A stretch of 64,000 nucleotides of DNA from Morchella semilibera (GCA_009192285.1 CM018604.1:4125746-4189745); one strand, 5' to 3'. Shown: positions 12,370-24,080, counted from the first letter of the stretch. Notes: generated by a model not told the origin, from the sequence alone. Made by a program: numbers and translations.

Positions 12370-13001
12370 CCAGGGGTGTGAATGCGGAAACGAAATCCAA
12401 AGCGTCGAACATATATTGACGGAGTGCAAGTATACGAGATACGTTCGAACGGCGCTAAGAACAATTTGAGATACTTAGTGTGGGATGAGAAGGGATGCGA
12501 GGAGGGGGTGAAGATTTGGATAGAATGAATGAAGGGAAAATTTGAAAGAGAGGGGGTAGTGAGGAGGAAAAGCAAGAGGAGAGGGTACTCCGATATGGAT
12601 GGGGCGAATTGGAAAGGGGAGAGAAGTAAATTGTATGATAGAGTAAGGAGAAGGTCCGGCGAATGATGAGTCTCGAGATAGTGAGCGCGTCGGATGAGTA
12701 GAGAGAAGGGATTGTGGCGGAGGTTGAGGTTTGGAGGGCGGGGAGTTTTATGTTTTGTTTGGTGTTTTCTTTTTCTTTTGTTGAGTCTCGAGATAGTGAG
12801 CGCGTTGGATGAGTAGCTATAGAGAGAAGGGATTGTTGTGGAGGTTGAGGTTTGGAGGGCGGGGAGTTGTATGTTTTGTTTGGTGTTTTTGTTTTTCTTT
12901 TGTTTTGTGTTGTGGTGTGTTTAACTGGACCTCAGGAAGAGGAGGAAAGGTTTTGCCATAGCCTGCGGGCTGTATGCATGTATGAAGTATCAATCAATCA
13001 A
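12370..13001 (+). mobile_element. 5'-truncated non-LTR retrotransposon (Tad-like LINE), 632 bp
   Basis: The insert is bounded by a perfect 14-bp duplication. Its first ~100 bases encode the extreme C-terminus of a LINE polyprotein: a zinc-knuckle-like CECGNEIQSVEHILTEC followed by a KYTRYVR-type segment, then a stop near 12467. The rest is a 3' untranslated region that includes a ~115-bp tandem duplication (units from 12667 and 12782). It ends with a tail GTATGAAGTATCAATCAATCAA, which recurs at other loci in the window. Truncation at the 5' end and variable-length duplication are the usual outcome of target-primed reverse transcription. Confidence 0.85.
12667..12902 (+). repeat. ~115-bp tandem duplication in LINE 3' region
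   Basis: Two units begin TGAGTCTCGAGATAGTGAGC at 12667 and 12782. They share the AGAGAGAAGGGATTGT, GAGGTTGAGGTTTGGAGGGC and TGTTTTGTTTGGTGTTTT segments, with a few substitutions and a small insertion in the second. Confidence 0.8.
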
Positions 13002-13015
13002 CCATGCGAGGCCTA

Positions 13016-14140
13016 GGGGGGGAACCCCGCGATATCCCGAGTGATCGTTTGTGTATGTCTCAACGCCAAGCACACAATATCACTGAAAGCGTAATGAAAT
13101 TGGGTATTTGAGTCGATATGGTGCCGATTCTTTTCAAAATGAATTGTGTTTAGGTCGTTTCATAGCTGGAGGCTGCATGTACTTAATCAAACAATCAAGC
13201 AACTAACACCACCACCTAGATCTAGTATTTTTCAATGTCTCAAGGCATCTTTGGAGGGCTGTCTTGCTTAATTACCTACTGCCGTTGTCATGTCTAGAAA
13301 AATAAACTCTGATGATCTCTCGTCTTGTACAAATCACTCACCCGAAAGATTCAAGGATATTGGCATATGACCTCACCCACACCTACATATATATATCTAG
13401 CCTGTGCAGGTTTCCTCATAAATATGAAGCTATCCGGGGTTACTTTAGTCACTCCAATTAATATTGCTAGCTCTATGTGCCTTTGATAGAAAGTTTAGGT
13501 AAAACTCCTGTTTTTAGTTCTTTTATTTTGCAGCGGCATAGACGTTATGTAACTATATATAAATATAACATGGCCTCATGGTCAACGATCGACAAACTGA
13601 GAAGATAATAATCAACATGACAACAACAAACGGAAAATGAATAAATCATCAAAGATGGGGCAAAAATGTAGGGACCAGGTGACTCTATCATATGAATGAT
13701 AATGGAAGCTCCCTCATCGCTACAAATGACTCCACTCACAGATAAAATCTTGCAAGAATACAGGGCACAAGCTAGTGCGAGTACAAAGAACGTACAATAC
13801 GCTGTTAAGCACCACCAGAGCCCCCATTTCTTCCAACCCCCCCCCCCCCCTTTTTTACTAGCAGCATACCCATACAGTTTTCTCTGCCACCGATTGCCGG
13901 AAATGTTAGAATGAGCACTATCTTCGTATTTCTTCTTCTCCTTTTTCCACAGCTATTATATTTTCCAAAGAAACCCGCTAGGATAGAGAGACAGAATGCC
14001 GCAACCGATCCAGCGGTGATGAGGGAAGCTGTCTTCTACAGAATCCGCTTAGTGTCGGCCGGGAATAAAAACCGCTAGATGACGAGATGAAGACTACCGT
14101 TAATCATTACAATGAGAGATAGGGCCAAGGTCTCCCACTA
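13016..14140. other. gene-free stretch
   Basis: AT-rich DNA with short open frames and a C-run at about 13838-13849. I see no supportable coding or RNA feature. Confidence 0.55.
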
Positions 14141-14417
14141 GTGTTGGGCACAAGCCGAGCTAGTTCGAGCTTTAGGCTTGGACACCTGGAGCTGATATCG
14201 GAAACGCTCGAGCGATCTAGCCTATTAGTAATGAGTTGATATTGGCAAAATTGTAAATATAGCAAGGATAGATCCTCTGAGAATCACCTGAAAATGAAAT
14301 ATATATCAATATAACTATCTTTAGCTACATCTTTGAGAGCTCGAGCCTTTCTTCCCACAATCCGGGCCAGCTCGAACTTTAGGCCAGGCTCGTCTCGAAC
14401 AGGCTCGTGCCCAACAC
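14141..14417. mobile_element. 277-bp MITE, TA-flanked
   Basis: The ends are inverted copies of GTGTTGGGCAC (left 14141, right ending 14417), continuing through AGCC and GTTCGAG-like segments, and are flanked on both sides by TA (14139-14140 and 14418-14419). The structure indicates a small non-autonomous DNA transposon inserted at TA. No coding capacity is seen. Confidence 0.75.
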
Positions 14418-14419
14418 TA

Positions 14420-16705
14420 TCTCCCACCAGAATACCCTCCGCCCATACGCCCGCAGAGAGCCGGATCCTTCCGTGGGTAGGCTCTAGATCTATCTGGCCT
14501 TGCTCACCCGGGTCAAATAGGACCGGTGCGGAAACCCCCCGTAACGTATAAGCACAAAGAGGGAGTATCAGTATACTACACTTGGAACCATTGAACATAG
14601 GCCGGTCACGCTTTTGGGTCGAAAAACTTTCTAGTTTCTGTGATATAATAATTTCAGAGACCCAGAGAGAGAAACCCGCAGAGGCTGGCCTGTATCCCGA
14701 AAATAGATGAAAATACTTAGGGATGTCGAGGAGGAGCAAAGCTTTGTGTTTAAGGGCGCTCTGTTGGCTTATAGCTGTGACAAAGACCTGAGTAAAAATT
14801 CAATCTTGTGCTCGCAAACCTTACTCCGAACAACACATATAGGGAAGAGTACTGGAACCCACCCAGTACACCCAAATTTGTTCATCAGTCCTTTCAAGTA
14901 AATGATAGGCTTTCGAGCTGGGACCGCATTATTTAACTGGTTGCCAAGTCTCTAGTACCCAAGCTAGCAACCTTATCTCCAAGTATTTTATTCTGTCCGG
15001 GAAACCGAGACACTCGCTTATTTCCGAACAACACCTCAATTGACTGGGACCGACGAAAAGGTTCCAAGCTAAGTTCCTCTCGATGTGGCTTAAATTCAGG
15101 ACTTTATTGTGTCTCATAAAAAGATTTAGATTAATGATATCATTAGTGGCTTCAATTAAAATTCTTGGTTAACCCGATGTTGCAGTACATGCCTGGTTTA
15201 ATTCTTTGGTCCTTACATGGAATCATAGGTTTCAACTTAGGAGTGGCCTTAATAGTTTGATTACTGCGTCAATTTCTCCTGAATGTCTCTGCTTGGGGAT
15301 TGAGTGGTGGTGAACACTTAAAAGGCGCGTGGTGTGGGGAGTGGTCTAGGTGCGCATCAAAGTGAGGATAATGATTTGGATCCGGGCCAGTAGGATGATT
15401 GGAGCTTTAGGGCGTACATACCTAGTGAGATCGAGCTGGTTGATCAGGCCTGGGATTGATTACTCAAAGTGGGGTAGGGAAAATTAAGTTATGGTAAACT
15501 CTTCAACTTGATCTTGATCCCACTTTTCCATCTAGCTAGGTCAGATCAGTGGGCTCGAAGTCGAATGTGGTTGAATCAATTAACTTAGCTTCGCTAGTAG
15601 CTAATATAGGTTCTGATATTCATGATTACAGCCCTCGTTTCCTGTCCCCTCTGTACACATCTTTCCGGCCAGGAACATATTGATTTCGGAGTTTAATTTT
15701 GACGTGTTAAAGCCCCTTATGCGCGCACTGATCTGGTAAACAATTTCAAATTATAAAACGTTTTCCATCAAGTATACGTACATATGTTGCCATGCATCAG
15801 GGAGGCTTTTAATACCTACTAACTTATCTACATACGACGGCACTCTTCTAACCACCGTCTAGAAATACTAAGCAGAAACTTAAGTGTTAAGTAATTTTGA
15901 GCATTATCATACCATACATATCCCCTCGCTCTTACGCAATATACATATAGATAGTACATTATATAGCACCCATCCCACTATATAGCTATACGTGTATATC
16001 ACGTATATCAAAGTGCGCGACATATATGCATGCTTTCCATATTAATTAATATTAATTGTTAACCCATATATAGAGGCCGGTATATACCCACGCCCAGCGG
16101 TGCGCCCTGACCAAGGCTAACTAATTAAAGCTTGTTATCATGAATGTTCACATATGGCATAAGTACTAGTTCTTGATTCTTCTAGATCTAACTAGGCCAA
16201 TAAATCTTGACGATATATATATATATCGGCTAGGTCCGGGCACCGGCCCCGCGCGCGCGGCCCGGGTCAAAAGTACTACGAGGGTGTTTCTTCTATCTTC
16301 TAATTCTCCCTTTACCGTGCCTATAATAACAGAGAGCCACGGTACCTTCATTACGGCCATACCTATCACTTTTTGAGTATGCGTAGGAGAAATGGTTGTT
16401 GGTGCGTGGGTTAGGATTCATAAACAGACACAATATAGTAGGGTCCAGACCTGCAGGGCCTTTTGAACAGGGCTGTATACTACCCGCTTGTCACCCGGGT
16501 GAATCAATAACCCACCGTACCTGGCCTATTACAGGACTCATTTATGAAATTGCCTTGCTGGTCTGCCTGGTATGTAGGTACAGCGACCGGGATCAAGTGG
16601 CGGAACTCCTAAGAGTACAAGCACCAAATGTTGGCGGCGTTTTACCAAAACAGGCGTCACTGCGTTCCATCACTTATTACCTTCCATTGTACATACCTAC
16701 ATGTA
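14420..16705. other. gene-free AT-rich stretch
   Basis: No gene is supported. The DNA contains AT-rich tracts (for example 15960-16090) and a GC patch CGCGCGCG near 16250. Short open frames on both strands overlap each other and show no family signature. Confidence 0.55.
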
Positions 16706-16948
16706 CAACCACGTCCGCAAAGTTTTGGCACCCTGTGAAAAGATCCTGCGATTACAACAAAAAAATATTTCGGTCCCTTAATCCTCGAAAGGTAAAGTTG
16801 AGAAGGGTTGTGATAGACGGCACTATAGGGATATGTAACTATAAATTGTCTTTGCAGTCACTAATCTTATCTAGTTGTTTATATCACGATTTGAACTCAT
16901 GAGCTTCGAGACTGGGCATGGGGTGCCAAAACTTTGCGGACGCGGCTG
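16706..16948. mobile_element. 243-bp MITE with ~28-bp terminal inverted repeats, TA-flanked
   Basis: The left end begins CAACCACGTCCGCAAAGTTT and continues TGGCACCC. The right end is the inverse, beginning CAGCCGCGTCCGCAAAGTTT on the minus strand, with three differences near the tip. TA lies immediately outside both ends (16704-16705, 16949-16950). TA duplication points to mobilisation by a Tc1/mariner/pogo-type transposase, none of which is encoded in this window. Confidence 0.85.
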
Positions 16949-16950
16949 TA

Positions 16951-17988
16951 CATACTTGTATTTCACTAAGCCCACATAAGCATACATATACATGTATATT
17001 ATAACGCCCGCCCGCACCAAGTATAGTAAGATTCATGCAACTTGCTACTCTATAGCCAATGCTACCCCATCATGATCATGAAATAAGACTATTGGCAAAT
17101 ACTTATCATCTGGCATGGCCAGCGTCAGCCTCATGCTCAAAACCAAGATTGGTTATGTATATACGTCATACATGACTGAGATCGATATGTACCAGTATAT
17201 AGTACTGGGACCGAATCATTTGTCGAATTCCTGAGGCAGCTTGTAAAAAAGGTTTACCGGGAAAGCTCGAGATTTTCCGATTCTCAGTGGATATGGCAAA
17301 GGTGTTTTCTCGAACAACTCCTGTACCATGCATACTTGAAACTTAGCTTTCTATTGGGTCAGGTTACCGATCTTCCACAAATCTGATTGACCCTGTAGCT
17401 ACAGTTATATAATTATAAAGGTTCGATCTAGTAGATCTATCATGATCATAAATGCAGAGGCACCGGCCACGGCCACGAACCCGTCTAATAACCCCGCGAT
17501 TGCGTCATAAACCAATATTTCGGTCGCTCTTTCCAAACCAAACTGCCTGCGCACATTCTTCTCATTTAACAGGTGTGTTGTCCGTATAGGTTGGTTAGAT
17601 GTTGGTCTTAATGAGGTGCGTTCAATTGCACCAATCACGATTCACACCCATTCCTCTTGACCTGCTCCCAGGTGGCACAGGATTCAACCTTATGCACCCG
17701 GTACGTCCTAGTGCCGCGATGCATGGAGGTTACCTCCTGATCATGAGCAGTTAGCACCCAGAATGAAATTTTATCATAAAACTATTGTCAATATATTAGT
17801 ACCTTGTAAGTTAGAAGGAAAGTCGATAATTACATAATTGATAGCAGCTTAGTAGAAAAGACGCACATATAAGTCTGTATACCCACAATGAAACTTTAAA
17901 TCCCAATAGATAACATCCAACGCCGTCCAAGGTAAGAGATAAAGGAAATTTAGTGGCACAAAACAAGATTTTATATAGCCGGAAAGCC
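16951..17988. other. gene-free stretch
   Basis: No gene is supported. A minus-strand open frame of 77 codons at 17405-17638 has no recognisable motif. TACATGTA-like palindromes occur near 16980-17000. Confidence 0.5.
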
Positions 17989-19794
17989 CTATCCAACGTG
18001 AGGTAGAAAGTCTGTCCACATTATCTTATCGTACGCGCCGTATGGAAGACGTCTCATTGATACAAAAGATTCAACTAGAAGGTAAAGTCTGGCAAGTACG
18101 CAGGGCAAGATTCCCAATAGAAAACAAAGACAGTATACAACAATAAAAATTCGGGCCGCTGTAGTATAATGAGCCCCCCCACCGCCAACTGGCAATCGTC
18201 GTGCCCTTATAAACTGTGGCGTCTCTGTCGCATTCCCCGGACCCATTCCCTCAATATCGATATCTGGTCTGCTTGGGGGACTGCTCTTGCTTGAAAAAGT
18301 TGGTGTTTCTTCCTTACCCTTCAGGTCAATCCATAACTGGGCAAGCATACCAACCAACATGGAAAAGCAAAATATAACAACAGACCCAGCCGTTAGAAGT
18401 GACGATATCTTCCATAACCTACGCTCTGCTTGACTCGGGAATTTGTAATTCCATGCAACCAGATGTAGGCAGCCGTGGACAACACTGACAACTGAAAGTA
18501 ACAGCTCTTCCTTCCAAAATCTCTTCCAGCCGTTCAACACGGAGTGAAAAGCTGTGAAGAGAAATAAAAATAAACCCATTATCCCACGCTTTTGAGAAAC
18601 GGAGGAGTTCCATAGCTGTCGGAAAAGGATTTTCCCTAATCCCGCCCGTCTTGTGAGGCAGGGAGTACCTTCCCCATGCCAAAACACCTCTGTTTCGTTT
18701 TTGAATTGGGCGATGCCGTCTTCATCAAAGATATCGTTAGGAATACGGTTCTTTGTCATGATATTCATGATATGCGAAGGCACTTCCACAAATGTTGGCT
18801 GAGTGATGTCAACTGGCTTATCTATCCAAACGACATACATAACCACCGCACACATCGTATGCAACACTGTGTAGAGCTCGAGTAACGAAACCGGTATCCT
18901 AGTAATGTACCGACTTATCACTTGCGCTATCGTCCATATCGCCTGCACGACTACCAAGAACTTCGCTAGTCTGTTTACTTTGCTTTTATCCTTGACAGCC
19001 TGGGACGAAGGGTAGTTGAGATATCCCAGTTGAGCGACCTGGAGCACCCCCCGTGGCGTGAGAGTCACTTTTCTTCTGATTACTTCGATGCTGTGCATGT
19101 GGTTGATGGGAGTGGTGTCTGACGCGGCGCTCTCACGGCCTCCACCCCCCTCTGCTGCCTCCAGCGACTTCTCCGAAAACTTCTCTAGAACAACAAATCC
19201 CCCCATTATAGCGTAATATGACAGCGTCATATCCCACTCTCTTGAATCTTTTGGCTGCTCAACCGCTTTCCTCATTGCCTCTGTGAGCATTTGTGCGGTT
19301 TTTCTCTCATGCGCTGCGACAAGGAGCGAAATTTCAGGAAATAGGAGTGTTATGATGCTCCACATCAGTTTATTGGTATTTAAACCATGACGAAGCCTCG
19401 CAACGAATGCAGCCCATAGTGAAGAGGCTCGGGGAGTGATTTCCGAGGAAGTCGGCCCGTCAACTGGCGTTGTACCTTCCCTGATATCGTATTCATCGAC
19501 TATATGCGTAGCCAAGTATCTTCTGTACCTGACTTTCCAAAAGGCAGGCTCAATATTTGAGTGAACCGCAGTCCAGGCGCAGAGAAGTAGAGTTAAAATG
19601 CATGGGAATAGGATATCTAACGTGCCCCTTCTGAGCGATCCTGATACCCAAGGTTTTTCGTGTCCCGGGGGTCTTGTGATATTGGTGGGGTTATTTAATG
19701 GGTCGCTTGCAATTGACGTGCGCGTGGCAGGGGTGCAGCGGGCTGATAGAACACAAAGCAATATGACAGTGATTATAGGAAGTAGGTTGAACAT
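17989..19794 (-). CDS. fungus-specific multi-pass membrane protein (601 aa)
   Basis: A single-exon gene. Residues 1-20 form a signal peptide (hydrophobic, ending LSARC). An N-glycosylation-like luminal segment precedes a transmembrane helix at about 59-78. Further helices lie at about 142-161, in two spans around 268-330, and in four spans between about 397 and 572. The C-terminal motif VESFVSMRRLPYGAY follows the last helix. This matches, from memory, a family of uncharacterised fungal membrane proteins with an LFPEISLLVAA-type helix (here at 149-161) and an ESF-S-RRLP C-terminus; no biochemical role is known to me. A decayed piece of the same family lies at 40748-40870. The start at 19794 is preferred because it places the signal peptide at the N-terminus. 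Confidence 0.8.
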   Translation of the reverse strand: MFNLLPIITVILLCVLSARCTPATRTSIASDPLNNPTNITRPPGHEKPWVSGSLRRGTLDILFPCILTLLLCAWTAVHSNIEPAFWKVRYRRYLATHIVDEYDIREGTTPVDGPTSSEITPRASSLWAAFVARLRHGLNTNKLMWSIITLLFPEISLLVAAHERKTAQMLTEAMRKAVEQPKDSREWDMTLSYYAIMGGFVVLEKFSEKSLEAAEGGGGRESAASDTTPINHMHSIEVIRRKVTLTPRGVLQVAQLGYLNYPSSQAVKDKSKVNRLAKFLVVVQAIWTIAQVISRYITRIPVSLLELYTVLHTMCAVVMYVVWIDKPVDITQPTFVEVPSHIMNIMTKNRIPNDIFDEDGIAQFKNETEVFWHGEGTPCLTRRAGLGKILFRQLWNSSVSQKRGIMGLFLFLFTAFHSVLNGWKRFWKEELLLSVVSVVHGCLHLVAWNYKFPSQAERRLWKISSLLTAGSVVIFCFSMLVGMLAQLWIDLKGKEETPTFSSKSSPPSRPDIDIEGMGPGNATETPQFIRARRLPVGGGGAHYTTAARIFIVVYCLCFLLGILPCVLARLYLLVESFVSMRRLPYGAYDKIMWTDFLPHVG

Positions 19795-21460
19795 TTCTAT
19801 TAATTCTTCAGGGCCTCATGTTAGTCTAGCCCCAGTAGTAGAGATAATCTAAAGGGGGGTAGCATGGCATATATACCTATCAATGACACAATGACGATTA
19901 CAAAAGATACCAAATCGTTTAATTCCAAATTAATTCACTTGACAATATTAACTTAGAAAATTGAGGTAGTGTGAAAAAAGGTCTTAGTGGGGACCTACAT
20001 TCAACGTGAGAAGCGGATATTATATAATTAATTCCAAAGTGCGTTACTCACTTTAAAGTTGGAAAGGGAATACTGGATGAACATTCGTATGCGGATTTAG
20101 TCGTTTCGTGGGGCGCCAACAAATTTATGCAGAAGCTGAATGTGCCTTCCCAGCTAATGGTCTTCTGTGAAGTTGTGTGCGGGGGGGGGGGGCTGTCTAG
20201 CTTGGTGGCCGGGAACTATATATCTAATAAAACACCAGTAATCACCAGGTTCGTAATTATATGTGTCCAGCCCCATGCATGATGAGTTGATCTTTCTGCA
20301 AAAGACACTGAAATATGCCTCCAGGAGAAATGCGCCTCAAAAGACGAAGAACCTCGCTAGATGACCCACGCTGCACTACGATTCGAACATGAAGCCTATC
20401 TCAGCTGAAGATATATAACAGAAACTTAATCCGGGAGAGCGATGCGATCGCAATTAGGCCCACAATCGGAACCTGGCTTCACCATTGAATTTACGGCTTC
20501 TTATTCACAATCGCCCAAACCCTAGCACCAAGCTAGGATGGCGAAGGTGATCCCTATTAGTTCAATATTGAATTTATGATATACACACATACACCATATC
20601 CATATATCTCCCAGCTGTCAATCAAAAGGCGCTAATCTACACATAAAACCTCTTATACCTCGAATCAGGCTTGAGTTTTCTATCTTATGAACCTCAGAGG
20701 TGACAATCAATTGGATGTAGATGTCGGAAATAGAGTTGAGTCATCAGACCTCACGTTTAATGATTAATGTGCTTAGTATACTCTATATCATGAGATTGTC
20801 TTGTGTGTGCTACTCTTACGGAACCGCTTGGTTTCTTCCATTAGTTTGGTGGTGGCCATGGTCGGGTAGGAAATCCATCTGCATGTTCGGGAGTGATAAA
20901 GGTTTGGCCTATTAGAGGCACAACTAGCCGCACATCACACGCTACGTGTACAAACGCTGCGTTTCGTCAAGAAATTTGTTTCCACAAAAAGCTATAAAAT
21001 GTCAGGAATAACCAAGCGAACAGCTAGGACCCGATACCAAGCGGGGGGGGGACAAAAACCATTTAGGCTACTTTGGCTAGCTAAGGCTTATTCTGTGATT
21101 GGTTAATATTCCCAATTTAACTATTAGCGAATAGATCGGTCATATGCAGAGACGGCGAATGGGTTGTCCCTGATCGACAGCGGGATCCGGGAGCTCCAGG
21201 TTATTCAAGAAACTCTGATTGGTGCTTGACGCGAATCTTGAGGATCGTGTGTTAGCCCCTACGATCTCAAACATTCTTCCTCGTAGTTAGGGTAGGGATA
21301 TCACATTTTAGCTGTAGGCCTAGGAGCCTCGAGTATGATTTTTATGGTGTCTATCCACGAAAATTTATGCAGGTGCCAATATTTGTGTGGGGCCAAAACA
21401 ATGCTCCATACAAATTATCCATGTCTTTGTCACTTGCATTTTCAGCTTCTCATGACCCTA
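19795..21460. other. gene-free stretch
   Basis: AT-rich DNA with a G12 run near 20181-20192 and a G8 run near 21043-21050. No supportable gene or RNA. Confidence 0.55.
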
Positions 21461-21584
21461 GACTCACTTATGGAGGTATAGGGGAATGCCGAATTACACT
21501 CAGCTAAAACTCGACGTTGCAACTAGCTACTCTTGCCTAGTGTTTAGCATTCCTCCATGTTCGGCATACCCCCAGAAGTGAGTC
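21461..21584. mobile_element. 124-bp MITE, TA-flanked
   Basis: The left end GACTCACTTATGGAGGTAT is matched on the minus strand by GACTCACTTCTGGGGGTAT at the right end. GCCGAA follows in both arms, with a 6-nt length difference. TA flanks both ends (21459-21460 and 21585-21586). Confidence 0.75.
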
Positions 21585-21820
21585 TACTCAGTAAACTAGA
21601 TATCAGGACCATTTGAGAGTACCTGGCGCGACGACTTTGTACGATCACCTTTGACCATAGAGATTCTAGATAATAATCAACCTTCGCTATAGGTTTAATT
21701 ATATACGGGCTACTGTCAAACCATTGCTCACTAGTTCGAAGTTTCTATAACGTAATTACGTACATGTACTTAAGTAGGAGATAGGTACTCTTGAGTATGT
21801 AGTACTTATATAGGGCATGC

Positions 21821-21848
21821 GCAGGCAAACAGAACCTGAACATCATGG
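21821..21848. repeat. solo end of the 42855-42957 MITE family
   Basis: GCAGGCAAACAGAACCTGAA at 21821-21840, followed by CATC, matches the inner part of both terminal repeats of the element at 42855-42957. No second arm was found nearby. Confidence 0.4.
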
Positions 21849-22739
21849 TATATTAATTGCAACCAGGGATTCAGTTTGCAGTTAGGACAAATATGCGCGA
21901 ATCAGCGACAGTTACCACAGCAGTTGATATTAAGATTTTTCTTACCTAACCCCAAGTATATTTCAACCTTACTAGCTAGCTATAGGCACTACGTCGTACG
22001 TCCCTTACCACCAGCTCGCCCAAGCTTGATATTTTGCGGCTACATGTATACTCTCCAAAATAAAATGAAATAATCTCTATATACTCCACCTACCAAAAGC
22101 GCTAGTCTCACTTATCACTTTCTCGTCAACCCTAGGCCTAGTACTAGCTACAATCTTAAGCTTGTGAGGCTTTGTTTGAATATCCACAAGCTTTAATTAG
22201 AAATGGGAATTTTGGGGTCCATGCCATATTGAAGGCCAGAACGCTCGTACAAACAGGTGGCTTGACACTCTGGCCAGGCTGGGGTGCGTGTAAACAGCTG
22301 GGAGGGGGCAATATGGCCGTAGATGGTTTGGATGTACGTGTATAGCTGGATATTATTTGGCCCTAGACATACACATGATTCAAAGGAAAGAGTATTCTAC
22401 ATTTGTTTATATAGACATAGTCTTGAAATTTGGAAAGAGTAATTGCATGGACAAGGTTAATGCAATGTAATATGGGCGCCCATAATATCAACGCGAGCGC
22501 GGGCTTCGGAAACCTAACTCTAGATTCCTGAATTACCTGTGGCGAAAAAAGCCAATGGCATACAACAACATGAGGTGGACATTGCTCTTGAGTTGGTTGA
22601 TCGGAGCGGGCGTTGAATTGCACTTTCAAAAGTCTCAACTGATAAATATTGGCTCGATCGTCGGAGCACGAGTGTTTAATATGCATGTCCCCACATTTGA
22701 AGCCCGAGCCGAGACGCCCCAGACCCGGGTCTTGTTGAA

Positions 22740-22796
22740 TGGACAGAAAGTGTTGTCATAACCTACAGGTTGCATGCATGCATATTGTATGAAGTA
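22740..22796 (+). mobile_element. LINE 3' tail remnant
   Basis: GTTGTCATAACCTACAGGTT, then a GCATGCATGC-type segment and TATGAAGTATAAAT, parallel the LINE tails at 12953-13001 and 36238-36273 (CATAGCCTRCGGGCTG...GTATCAATCAA). The tail is diverged and its 5' limit and target duplication could not be found. Confidence 0.5.
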
Positions 22797-22889
22797 TAAA
22801 TATACATGTTATACGTATGTAGCCCGATCTGTGGAGGCATGTGCGTGGAGTTAGTTTGATTGATCAGTAACGTTTTAGAGTACCAGGTA

Positions 22890-23117
22890 GTGTCAGAGTG
22901 TCAACCCCACACAAATTTGTATGGGGATTTCTGTATTTACAGAAGCTATCTCCACCACCTCTTAAGATATTTAGTACCAGAATTTTAATTAATGAATTCC
23001 ACTCCAAAACACAAGCATTTAATAGATTAGTTTCCAGATATTATCCTCTATTATGGTGAGAGCTTTATCTCTGTTTTGGCGCCGTTGCCATACGACACAC
23101 TTCTAGGTCTGACACAG
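22890..23117. mobile_element. 228-bp MITE, TA-flanked
   Basis: The left end GTGTCAGAGTGTC and the right end (minus strand) CTGTGTCAGACCTAGAAGTG are inverted relatives. The partial copy at 7657-7753 carries the full CGTGTCAGACCTAGAAGAGTG form, showing that the left end here lost about 8 nt. TA flanks both sides (22888-22889 and 23118-23119). The interior is AT-rich and non-coding. Confidence 0.75.
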
Positions 23118-23373
23118 TACTGAGTCGAAAATGCTACATGTACTTACATGTAGGTACCGTAGAATCTGAGAAAACTCGTTGCGAGAGAGCAGGGGTATAG
23201 GCCAACCAGAGGCAGTCTTTGAACGCCAATATGCAGGTTTTGGTGGGTATGTAGCCACACAACCTTGGCATACATATCCAATTGGCGTCCAGATCACAGT
23301 TCATCACTCGTGGCTTGGCACAAATTTCGGAATAACCCTAACCTCGACAATCCAAAACTAGACTCCAGATATA

Positions 23374-23509
23374 GACTAGCTTGCCCACCAGAGAGCGCGG
23401 CCCCTCAACGAGCGTACACCCAAAGTTTGGTGGGTAGCATCCGTTGCGACGGGAAAAATAGCAGGCAACGCTCGCTGATGGGCCGTGCTCGTTGATGGGC
23501 AAGCTGGTC
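23374..23509. mobile_element. 136-bp MITE, TA-flanked, family shared with 60110-60179
   Basis: The left arm GACTAGCTTGCCCACCAGAG and the right arm (minus strand) GACCAGCTTGCCCATCAACG continue for about 42 nt with scattered mismatches. TA flanks both ends (23372-23373, 23510-23511). The centre contains GTTTGGTGGGTAGCATCCGT, which is also in the 60110-60179 copy. Confidence 0.8.
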
Positions 23510-24056
23510 TATATATTGTGATCAGAGGGAAGGTAATTTCTAGCAAGCGGGGCTGTCCCGGCTGGATATGGTTGTATATAGACCATTAAAAAATGTAGAT
23601 CTGAGAAATACTGTTCCAGGCTCTTAGGACGCTGTTCTTAGTTGTAGCTCTAAAGAACACGGCGCTTAGCCCTCAAGAACATGACGCGCGCTCAGAAAGT
23701 CCGCAGGATCATCAGATCTATTACTCACAGTTTCCTGGTAAAGGGAAGCAGCCGCTGGCGTTCATTCGTATATAGGACTAGTAGCGGCCCATGATCCCAG
23801 GAACATCATTTCAGGGATAAAAACAAGGGAGATAGATATAGACGCTGGTTGGCGGTTGGTGGGTATATATACGGCGTACGTGCTCAATGTATACAATTCT
23901 GCGATATAGCCTCACTCGGGCACGGAATGAGTCTTCTAGGGGCCAATCAACTAAGTCGCCGCCCAATATATTCCGCGATCGAAGATTGAGGCCGGTGTAT
24001 AGCCCGAATAGTCACCGAGGGTTAATTTCAGATGCTTGAAGATATGTGCGGAAAGC

Positions 24057-24060
24057 TTGC
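24057..24060. repeat. target-site duplication TTGC (left)
   Basis: TTGC directly precedes the CCCTGT terminus at 24061 and directly follows the opposite terminus at 32895-32898. Confidence 0.7.
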
Positions 24061-24080
24061 CCCTGTGGTACAAACGACCC

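Noticed and set aside
16396-16902. 168-codon open frame on the plus strand
   Set aside because: It runs through one end and most of the 16706-16948 MITE, so its length is fortuitous.
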